Shown: positions 7,098 to 14,065 of the stretch, piece by piece
Layout of the letters: the number at the start of each line of letters is the position of its first letter
Numbering within the stretch: position 1 is the first letter of the stretch
DNA from: Micromonospora tarapacensis
GTDB lineage: Bacteria; Actinomycetota; Actinomycetes; Mycobacteriales; Micromonosporaceae
Direction: 5' to 3'
DNA length: 64,000 bases
Assembly: GCF_019697375.1 (NCBI RefSeq)
Contig: NZ_JAHCDI010000003.1
Coordinates: 62,001-126,000, forward strand
The notes under the pieces: generated by a model
Told to the model about the DNA's origin: nothing
The model's input: only the letters and a program-made list of their open reading frames with translations
Database searches by the model: none
Made by a program: the position numbers and the translations under genes

Positions 7098-7774
7098 ACG
7101 AGAACACTGTCAAGCCTGGCTTGACGCGCACTCGCACCAAGCGCGCCAAGCGGTCGGTGGAGACCACCGAGTTCGATGCGTTCGTGCGGCGCATCCTGCG
7201 GGCGTACGCCCGTCGGGTCGCTGCCGGCGACATCGAGGCGCTGCGGTCGCTCGCGGTGCTGTCCACCGATGTGGACGCCGTGACCCGGCTCGCTGTCGCT
7301 GGTCTGCGTCAGCCTCCGTACCGGTACTCGTGGGCGGAGATCGCCGATCGGCTGGGTGTGTCCCGGCAGGCGGTGCAGATGCGCTACGGCGACCGGTCCG
7401 ACCGCGTCGCCCTGGACGAGCGGCTCGTCCGCGCCGGCCTGGGTGTCACGGTGGCGACCCTCGCGCAGGTGTTCGCCGACCATCACCCCGGTAGCCCGGC
7501 ATCGTCACTGTGCCCGGGCTGCGGCTTCCGCTACCCCGACGGGGTGACGGACTGCCCGACCAACGCCACTGTCCGCCCCCTGCTCTACCGGCGGCGTGGC
7601 GAGGACAAGCAGGCGCTCACCGTGCTGACGCCTGACCAACTCGCCGACCTGCACAACCTGAAAGCCGCCCGGACCAACCGGACGGCAACCCGCAGGGCGG
7701 CCCAACCCACGCCACCGGCTTCCCGTGAGGAACCGACTCTGTTCGGCCTCGCTGACGGGAGGGCCACGGCGTGA
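7094..7774 (+). CDS. Helix-turn-helix protein with zinc-ribbon-like motif
   Basis: The protein has 226 residues. An HTH lies at about 78-98 (YSWAEIADRLGVSRQAVQMRYG), like the recognition helix of sigma-70 region 4 or Trp repressor-like proteins. A C-x2-C with a later Cys (CPGCGFRYPDGVTDCP) near 145 may bind zinc. The C-terminus is Pro/Arg-rich. Its first codons contain the palindrome 7109-7125, which recurs upstream of xis, so it may act at these sites; this is unproven. The stop overlaps the GTG of the next gene. Confidence 0.7.
   Translation: MNENTVKPGLTRTRTKRAKRSVETTEFDAFVRRILRAYARRVAAGDIEALRSLAVLSTDVDAVTRLAVAGLRQPPYRYSWAEIADRLGVSRQAVQMRYGDRSDRVALDERLVRAGLGVTVATLAQVFADHHPGSPASSLCPGCGFRYPDGVTDCPTNATVRPLLYRRRGEDKQALTVLTPDQLADLHNLKAARTNRTATRRAAQPTPPASREEPTLFGLADGRATA
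7109..7125. promoter_or_regulatory. Palindrome GTCAAG-N5-CTTGAC, copy 1
   Basis: The 17-base palindrome lies 15 bases inside the 7094 gene. A second copy with the same arms and spacing is upstream of xis (10414-10430); 14 of 17 bases agree. Two matching palindromes in an 11.9-kb element suggest a common regulator. Confidence 0.5.
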
Positions 7775-8835
7775 ACACCAACCCGAATCCACCCACTGTC
7801 CGGCCGGCGGCCGGTGAGCCCCGGCTGGCGTCGATCGCCTCGTGGGCGGTGCTGGTCGCGTCGTTCGGCCTGTCCGCCGCTACCTGGATCGCGCTGGCGG
7901 AACTCGCCGGCTTCACCGACCGCATCACGGTCCCCGGCACCTCGGTCCGCCTCGCCTTGGCCTGGCTGATGCCCATCGCGGTCGACGGCTACGTGGTCGT
8001 CGCCCTGGTGCTGTGGATGGCTCCCGTGCCCGCACGGGTGGCCGCGTTCGCCAAGAAGAACACCTACGGTGCGGCCGGCATCGGCATCGCAGCCCAGTCG
8101 GCCTACCACCTGCTAGACACCATGTCCACAAACGGCGAACTCTGGCGCGTGGTCCTGGCCGCGATCGTCGGCGCACTGCCGCCGGCCGTCGCTGGCTTGG
8201 CCGTGCACATGCGCGCCCTGATCCGCCGGGAAAGCGGCCGAACCCTGACCGCCGCCACCGGCACCGCGCCAGCGTCCCCGGCACCCGCCGAGACGCCAAC
8301 CCTGACCGTGAACGTTCCCGCCGTCCCGGCACCGACGCCCGGCCGGCCCGAGCTGCCCATCGTTCCTACCGCCGACCCGGCCGATCCGGCACCGCTGCCG
8401 GCCCGGCCTGAGATCCCGACCCCGGCCCAAGTGGTCACCCGGCTCGCCACGCCGCGAACGGCCTCCAACCCGGAGTCGTCGGCGTCCCGGCCCGATGCGA
8501 CTGCCCGCCCCGCCCGTCCCCGACCGAGCAAGCCCGAGCACACTCCGGCTCCGACGTTGGCACCGTCCACCACTGACATTCCTGTCACCGCGTCTGACGC
8601 TGCCCAACTTTCGCTGCCGACCGTGGCCCCGGACCTGCTCGCCCGAGCGACCCGCGTCGCGAAGCAGTACCGCACCGAGCACGGCACGCCGATCACCCCG
8701 GGCCAACTGGCCGTCCGCCTCAAGGTGACCTCCGACGAGGCCACGCAAGCCCTAGCGGTCATGGACCTCGACCCCAACACCAGCAACCGAACCGTCCAGC
8801 CCGCCAACGGCCGCCCCACGAAGGCGACCCGTTGA
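7771..8835 (+). CDS. DUF2637 membrane protein (SpdB-like spread protein)
   Basis: The GTG at 7771 overlaps the previous stop. The protein has 354 residues. The N-terminal 140 residues have four hydrophobic helices (about 18-42, 57-79, 88-105, 117-143) with LAWLMPIAVDGY, the signature of DUF2637. A long Ala/Pro-rich segment (150-285) leads to a C-terminal winged-helix-like part (QYRTEHGTPITPGQLAVRLK). DUF2637 proteins accompany replication genes in Streptomyces plasmids and AICEs. A membrane anchor with a DNA-binding end fits a link between element DNA and membrane; this is inference. The stop overlaps the TTG of repSA. Confidence 0.8.
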   Translation: MNTNPNPPTVRPAAGEPRLASIASWAVLVASFGLSAATWIALAELAGFTDRITVPGTSVRLALAWLMPIAVDGYVVVALVLWMAPVPARVAAFAKKNTYGAAGIGIAAQSAYHLLDTMSTNGELWRVVLAAIVGALPPAVAGLAVHMRALIRRESGRTLTAATGTAPASPAPAETPTLTVNVPAVPAPTPGRPELPIVPTADPADPAPLPARPEIPTPAQVVTRLATPRTASNPESSASRPDATARPARPRPSKPEHTPAPTLAPSTTDIPVTASDAAQLSLPTVAPDLLARATRVAKQYRTEHGTPITPGQLAVRLKVTSDEATQALAVMDLDPNTSNRTVQPANGRPTKATR

Positions 8836-10400
8836 CCGTCTCGACGCTGACCGTCGTACCCGAAGCACCTGCTTCGGGTACGGCCCCGTGCGCCGAGCCG
8901 ACCACGCCACCCTGGTACGCCACCTCCACCGACATCCGGCTCCAGGCCGCCGCCCGGCTCACCCAACCCGACCTCGCCGGCTGGCTGCGCCATGTCCGCC
9001 CGGCCGCCGGCTGCACCCGCCCGGTACGCCTCGTCGGCACCATCGCCACCATCGAGGCCACCACCGGCCGGCTTCTCGCGGAGCGGTCAACGGCGGACAT
9101 GCCCGACGGCGTCATCTACAAGCCGTGCGGCAACCGCCGCGCCGCCGTCTGCCCGACCTGCTCGAAGCTCTACCAACGTGACGCCTACCAGGTCGTGCGG
9201 GCCGGGCTGGTTGGCGGCAAGGGTGTGCCGGAGCAGGTCGCCCACCATCCGGCGGTGTTCCCCACCTTCACCGCCCCCAGCTTCGGCGAGGTGCACACCC
9301 GCTACGTCAAGCGGCACACCTGCAACCGCCGCACCTCCTGCGACTGCCGACCCGAACCCTGTCACCCCCGCCGGGAGTCGACCGTCTGCCCGCACGGTGT
9401 GCGGCTGGTCTGCTTCGCCCGCCACGAGGACACCGACGCCCGGTTGGGCGCGCCGCTGTGCCTGGACTGCTACGACCACGACGCGCAAGCCGTGTGGAAC
9501 GTCTCGGCCGGGGAACTGTGGCGGCGCACCACCATCGCCATCAACCGCTACATGCACCGCCTGGCCACCGCACGCGGCATCCCCAGCATCCCCGTGACCT
9601 CGCCGCGTACCGGCAAGACCCGGTGGGTGTCCCCGGTGCGGTTGTCGTTCGGCAAGGCCGCCGAGATGCAACGACGCGGCGTCGTGCACTTCCACGCCAT
9701 CATCCGCCTCGACGGCCGCGACGCCGACGACCCGGATGCCATCATCCCGGCCCCGCCGCAGCTCGACGCCGCCGACCTGGTCGCCGCCGTCGACCACGCC
9801 GCCGCCACCGTCGGCTTCACCACCCCCGACCACCCCAACCAGCCCGGCGGCTGGCCAATCACCTGGGGCACACAGGCGCTCACCAAAGTAATCACCGTGG
9901 CCGGCCGGGGCGAGGTGACCGACGCCCAAGTGGCCGCCTACCTCGCCAAGTACGCCACCAAGTCCACCGAGGTCACCGGCCACGCCTCCAACCGGCTCAC
10001 CGCCGACAGCATCGACATCTACGCCGACCCGGCCGGCAACCACACCGAACGCCTCATCGACGCCTGCTGGATGCTCGGCCTCCCCCGCGACTGGCGGCGG
10101 CTGCGCCGCTGGGCACACATGCTCGGCTTCGGCGGCCACTTCCTCACCAAGTCCCGCCGCTACTCGATCACCTTCGCCCTGCTCCGCAACCAACGCGTCA
10201 TCTTCCGCCGTGCCCAGAGCAGCGGACCGCAGGAAACCGCGGCCGGCACCGAGCCGACAACGCTCGTCGTCAACTTCCTGCAATTCGTGGGCGCCGGATG
10301 GCACACCACCGCAGACGCGCTGCTCGCCAACGCCTCCGCCGCAATGGCCCGAGAGCACCAGGACGCCGCCCGCGAGTACCTACAGACCCTCGTCGCCTGA
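8832..10400 (+). CDS. repSA: RepSA-like replication initiator
   Basis: The TTG at 8832 overlaps the previous stop and no better in-frame start is seen nearby. The protein has 522 residues. Cys-rich zinc-like segments occur at about 95-115 and 155-200. The HUH motif is VVHFHAII (His286 and His288), and the candidate catalytic tyrosines are in AAYLAKYATK (Tyr370, Tyr374). This is the usual architecture of the pSAM2 RepSA family, which nicks the origin and starts rolling-circle replication of the excised element. A perfect 12-bp hairpin lies in its first codons. xis and int follow after 57 and 22 bases. Confidence 0.9.
   Translation: MTVSTLTVVPEAPASGTAPCAEPTTPPWYATSTDIRLQAAARLTQPDLAGWLRHVRPAAGCTRPVRLVGTIATIEATTGRLLAERSTADMPDGVIYKPCGNRRAAVCPTCSKLYQRDAYQVVRAGLVGGKGVPEQVAHHPAVFPTFTAPSFGEVHTRYVKRHTCNRRTSCDCRPEPCHPRRESTVCPHGVRLVCFARHEDTDARLGAPLCLDCYDHDAQAVWNVSAGELWRRTTIAINRYMHRLATARGIPSIPVTSPRTGKTRWVSPVRLSFGKAAEMQRRGVVHFHAIIRLDGRDADDPDAIIPAPPQLDAADLVAAVDHAAATVGFTTPDHPNQPGGWPITWGTQALTKVITVAGRGEVTDAQVAAYLAKYATKSTEVTGHASNRLTADSIDIYADPAGNHTERLIDACWMLGLPRDWRRLRRWAHMLGFGGHFLTKSRRYSITFALLRNQRVIFRRAQSSGPQETAAGTEPTTLVVNFLQFVGAGWHTTADALLANASAAMAREHQDAAREYLQTLVA
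8855..8882 (+). promoter_or_regulatory. Perfect hairpin in the first codons of repSA
   Basis: Bases 8855-8866 pair exactly with 8871-8882 over 12 bp around the loop ACCT. It begins 23 bases after the TTG start. In RNA it would be very stable and could limit repSA translation or transcription; on DNA it could be part of a replication origin. Neither role is proven. Confidence 0.5.
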
Positions 10401-10413
10401 CGCTCGATTCAGC

Positions 10414-10430
10414 GTCAAGCCCACCTTGAC
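10414..10430. promoter_or_regulatory. Palindrome GTCAAG-N5-CTTGAC, copy 2
   Basis: It is the partner of the 7109-7125 palindrome. It lies 14 bases after the repSA stop and 27 bases before the xis GTG, where a repressor could control xis-int separately from repSA. The CTTGAC half could double as a -35 element, but I see no good -10. Confidence 0.55.
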
Positions 10431-10457
10431 ACCAATTCGGAGAGGAGCACGGAGACC

Positions 10458-10787
10458 GTGAGCGGCATCGGAGCGGCACGCGCGACCTTCTACCGCTCGG
10501 CGGAGGTCGCGGAGATGCTGCGCTGCTCTGAGTGGTGGGTGAAGGAGCAGGCCCGTAGACGCCGCATTCCGTACTGCTGGATCGGTGGCAGCTACCTGTT
10601 CACCGAGGAGCACATCAGGGAGATCCTCCGGCTGTTCGAGGTCAGGCCGAGCGGCGATTCCGCCCAGGCACCTGCACCCGGCCGGAGTCCCCTCCGGACC
10701 GTCGGCGCGGAGGACGTCCCGGTTGTCCAGCTCAGCGCGCGTGTACCGCGTCGCGCACGTCGCGCCGCGCCGGGCGCGGCGGCATAG
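10458..10787 (+). CDS. xis: Excisionase (Xis), MerR-like helix-turn-helix
   Basis: The GTG at 10458 follows a GGAG-rich leader (10439-10453). The protein has 109 residues. Residues 10-60 form the winged helix of the excisionase/MerR class (FYRSAEVAEMLRCSEWWVKE, then IPYCWIGGSYLFTEEHI). The C-terminus is Pro/Arg-rich. It helps the integrase to bend and bind att DNA for excision. It lies 22 bases before int, the conserved AICE order. Confidence 0.88.
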   Translation: MSGIGAARATFYRSAEVAEMLRCSEWWVKEQARRRRIPYCWIGGSYLFTEEHIREILRLFEVRPSGDSAQAPAPGRSPLRTVGAEDVPVVQLSARVPRRARRAAPGAAA

Positions 10788-10809
10788 GCACCGAAGGAGA
10801 CAACAGGTC

Positions 10810-12335
10810 ATGGGGTACGCGGAGAAGCGCGGCGACTACTGGCGTGGCCGGTTCAAGTTGGCGTCGGGGAAGTACGGCACGGTGGTCGACTCCACCGGGG
10901 TGACGGTCCGTTTTCGGACCAAGCGGGAGGCAGAGCAGGCCGCGAACGACGCCGAGGCGAGGGTTCGCGCAGGCGCGCGACGTGATCCTAGCGCCGGGCG
11001 GATGACGTTCGGGGACTACGTGAGCCGCTGGTATGCGGCGCAGGATCTCGCGGCGTCGACCATGCAGAACTACCGCAGGCACATTGAGGAACACTTGCTG
11101 CCGGTCTTCGAGCATCGGGCTGTCGCGGACATCGTGGCCTCTGATGTCGCCGCGTGGGAGAAGCAGGAGCGGGCGGCGGGCTACGCGGACTCCAGCGTGA
11201 AGACGTGGCGGGGGACTCTGCATCTCGTCCTGGCCGACGCGGTGGAGGAAGGGCTTCGAGACTCCAACCCGGCGGCGAGGCGGCGCGGAAGGGGCAAGCG
11301 TGCCGGGCGGTCCCGCAACCGTGGCCCGGAGAAGGTGGTGACCACGGGGTTGGGCGTCCTGCTCGTTGCCGAGCGGGCTGCCCTGCTGTCGGGTCGCGAT
11401 GACGAGTTCGTCGCCATCGTGCTCAAGGGTTTCACCGGTATGCGGTGGGGCGAGGTCGTCGGGCTGGAAGCCAGTTTTGTCCGCCCGGCTGCCGTGCGGG
11501 TCGAATGGCAGTTGTACGAGCTGGACACGGGGGTGCTACACCGTTGCCCGCCGAAGGACGACTCACGCCGCACGGTCGACGCCCCGCAGTGGTTGACAAA
11601 GCTCCTGGCGGATCACCTGGCCCGGACCTCGCCGAAGCCTTGCAGCTGCCATGACCGGACGTACGTGTTCCGGGGTCACGGGGTGGCCAACGGCGTGGCG
11701 GGACGAACGGGCGCGAAGCTGGTCGACGTGGCCCGTCGTGCCGGGGTGGCAACGGGGACGGTGTCGGCGGTGCTGAATCGCTCGGCGTCCGTGTCTGAGG
11801 CGACGCGGGTCAAGGTTGAACGAGCTGCGGCTGATCTCGGTTATGCGCGAGGGGGTTCGGTGGGGGAGCCGGCCGCGCACTGGCGTCGCAACGGCTTCTC
11901 GACGTGGCTGTTTCAGCCGGCCGTCACGGGCTGGTACCCAAGGAAGGCACCTCAGAATGCGCGGCCGGTGCCGGTGCTGGCCGAGCCGTGGCCCGGCGTG
12001 CCGGTGCGGGGCGGAACGCCCAGGCGCGAGCCGACGTCTGCTGGCTGCCGGTCGCCCAGGGCCTGACGCCGCACGGGCTGCGGCACACCCACAAGACGCT
12101 GATGGAGGAGTTGGGCACGCCGCCCAAGCTGATGGATGAGCGGATGGGGCACGAGGACGGGTCGGTGCAGGCCCGGTACTCCCACGTCACGGCGGAGATG
12201 CGCCGACGGCTGCTCGATGGCCTGACCCAGGTGTGGGCGTCGGCCCTGGAGGAGCGGTGGGCGATGGCTCCGGGCTCGCCGGTGGCGGCGCTGGATCGGC
12301 TGCTGGCGACCGGGCGGGGAGAGGCGCGAGAGTGA
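10810..12335 (+). CDS. int: Tyrosine integrase with an internal LacI-type HTH; frame broken by one missing base
   Basis: The ATG at 10810 starts an arm-binding N-domain (MGYAEKRGDYWRGRFK), a SAM-like core-binding domain (about 60-160) and the catalytic domain. Box I Arg is in FTGMRWGEV (Arg212), the beta-hairpin Lys in PPKDDSRRTV, then HGLRHTH (base 12072), GHEDG and the nucleophile Tyr in ARYSH (12177). Between hairpin and box II, residues 303-348 are a complete LacI-type HTH (VDVARRAGVATGTVSAVLN, SEATRVKVERA, LGYARG). The frame breaks at GGGG 12008-12011: one base is missing, and codons resume in the next frame as RNAQARADVCWLP. With one base restored the length is 508 residues. All catalytic residues of box II onwards lie after the break, so if it is real the protein is dead. 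I judge sequence error more likely. Confidence 0.85.
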
Positions 12336-12340
12336 ACGCA

Positions 12341-12370
12341 CAAGATCGTCTCCCAGATTTCTCCCAGGAC
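12341..12370 (+). repeat. Candidate integrase arm-type site, right copy
   Basis: This matches 703-732 at 26 of 30 positions. It lies just after the int stop and 68 bases before the right attachment core, with two TCTCCCAG motifs 11 bp apart. It is the expected position for an arm site in a tyrosine-recombinase attP. Confidence 0.55.
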
Positions 12371-12437
12371 AAGCCTGGAACGCAAATCAGGACCAGTCTC
12401 CCTCGGCGGAAAACTGGCCCTGACCTGGCGTTTCCTC

Positions 12438-12514
<77 letters not shown>

Positions 12515-12582
12515 AGGCGTGCCGACAAATAGTAGCCCACCCGTCCCGGGGCTCAAACTCGGTACCCTCGGGCGCGGGGTGG

Positions 12583-13476
12583 TCAGCTCGGGATCAGGGT
12601 GAGCAGGCTGGCCTCGGGCGCGCAGGCGAACCGGACTGGGGCGGTCGGATGGGTGCCGAGCCCGGCAGAGACGTGCAACCAGGAGTCCGAGCCGGGCCAG
12701 CGGTGCAGCCCCTTCGCCATCGACCGGGGCAGTCCGCAGTTGGTGACCAGCGCGCCGAACCCCGGTACGCAGACCTGGCCACCGTGGGTGTGGCCGGCCA
12801 GCAGCAGGCCGAAGCCGTCGGCGGCCATCTCGTCGAGCAGCGCCGGCTCGGGTGAGTGGGTGAGTGCGATGGAGAGGTCGGCCGCGGCCGAGATGGGCCC
12901 GGCGACCGAGGCGTAGTCGTCCCGTTCGACGTGCGGGTCGTCGACGCCGGCCATGTCGATCGCCCGGCCGCCGGCCTTCACCGTTGTCCGCCGGTTGTTG
13001 AGGTCGGCCCAGCCGGCCCCGGTGAGCACGTCCCGCAGCTCCTCGAAGGGCAGCTCGACCCCCTCGGTGTACTCCCGGTCGGGCAGGAAGTAGGTGAAGG
13101 GGTTCTTCCAGACGGGCCCGGTGTAGTCGTTGGAGCCGAAGACGAACGCGCCCGGGTAGTCGAGCAGGGGTTGCAGCGCCCGCAGCACGCCCGGCACCGC
13201 CCCGGGGTGCGCCATGTTGTCCCCGGTCACCACGACCAGATCGGGGTCGAGGGCGGCCAGTGAGGCGACCCACTGCTGCTTGCGTACCTGATTGGGGGTC
13301 ATGTGCAGGTCCGACAGGTGCAGGACGCGCAGTGGCTCGGTGCCGGCCGGCAGCACCGGCACATCGAAGCGGCGGAGGGTGAACATGTTGCGCTCGACGA
13401 GCGACGCGTACGCCAGGGCGGCGGCACCCGTCGCGGCGGTAATCGTCGCGAGCCGGAATAGTGTGCGCTTTCGCAT
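12583..13476 (-). CDS. Membrane-anchored metallophosphoesterase
   Basis: The ATG at 13476 gives 297 residues. An N-terminal helix (residues 6-26) is followed by a calcineurin-like phosphoesterase domain with its five motifs: [22 protein letters not shown] (for GNHD), ALTHSPEP and LAGHTHGGQ. It probably acts at the outer face of the membrane on phosphate esters; the substrate is unknown. It is divergent from the YqeY gene by 25 bases. In M. tuberculosis the ponA2 locus has a related gene at this place (Rv3683), which supports orthology. Confidence 0.88.
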   Translation of the reverse strand: MRKRTLFRLATITAATGAAALAYASLVERNMFTLRRFDVPVLPAGTEPLRVLHLSDLHMTPNQVRKQQWVASLAALDPDLVVVTGDNMAHPGAVPGVLRALQPLLDYPGAFVFGSNDYTGPVWKNPFTYFLPDREYTEGVELPFEELRDVLTGAGWADLNNRRTTVKAGGRAIDMAGVDDPHVERDDYASVAGPISAAADLSIALTHSPEPALLDEMAADGFGLLLAGHTHGGQVCVPGFGALVTNCGLPRSMAKGLHRWPGSDSWLHVSAGLGTHPTAPVRFACAPEASLLTLIPS

Positions 13477-13501
13477 GCCGATCAGGGTAGTTTGACCGTC
13501 C

Positions 13502-13957
13502 ATGAGCACGCTGAAGGACCGCCTCACCGCCGACATGCGCGCCGCCCTGAAGGCCCGCGACGAGTTGACCACCTCCACCCTGCGGATGGCCCTGGCCGCC
13601 GTCGGCAACGCCGAGGTCTCCGGCAAGGCCAAGCGCGAGCTCAGCGACGACGAGGTGCTGTCCGTGCTGACCAAGGAGGCCAAGAAGCGCCGGGAGGCCG
13701 CGGCCGCCTTCGCCGACGCGGGTCGTACCGAGCAGGCCGCGAAGGAGACCGCCGAGGGTGCGGTGCTGGACCGCTACCTGCCCAGACAGCTCTCCGACGC
13801 GGAGCTGACCGAGCTGGTCGCGGGGGCGCTCGCCGCGGGCGGCTTCACCGGCAAGGCTCAGATGGGCCCGGCGATGAAGGCGGCCCAGGCCGCGGTGGCC
13901 GGCCAGGCCGAGGGCGGTCGGGTGGCCGCCGAGGTACGCCGCCAACTCGGCCTCTGA
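13502..13957 (+). CDS. GatB/YqeY domain protein
   Basis: The protein has 151 residues and is helical throughout, with MSTLKDRLTADMRAALKARD at the start and RYLPRQLSDAEL in the middle. This is the full length of the YqeY family, whose fold resembles the tail domain of the GatB tRNA amidotransferase subunit. The role is not established. It is single, divergent from the phosphoesterase, and ends at a strong terminator shared with the penicillin-binding protein gene. Confidence 0.9.
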   Translation: MSTLKDRLTADMRAALKARDELTTSTLRMALAAVGNAEVSGKAKRELSDDEVLSVLTKEAKKRREAAAAFADAGRTEQAAKETAEGAVLDRYLPRQLSDAELTELVAGALAAGGFTGKAQMGPAMKAAQAAVAGQAEGGRVAAEVRRQLGL

Positions 13958-14008
13958 CGACTCCCCCCGGCGTCCCGACCGACAACTCGCCCGGCGCCCG
14001 GACATCGA

Positions 14009-14045
14009 AACGGGCGGGCACCCCGTTGAGGGATGCCCGCCCGTT
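14009..14045. terminator. Bidirectional terminator
   Basis: AACGGGCGGGCA (14009-14020) pairs perfectly over 12 bp with TGCCCGCCCGTT (14034-14045). It lies between two converging genes with A-rich sequence before and TT after the stem, so it can serve both. Confidence 0.8.
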
Positions 14046-14065
14046 CGTCTCGACTCGGCTGCCGA

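Noticed and set aside
12004..12020. Programmed ribosomal frameshift in int
   Set aside because: No slippery heptamer allows re-pairing at CGG GGC, no downstream structure is evident, and seven other breaks of the same kind occur in unrelated genes.
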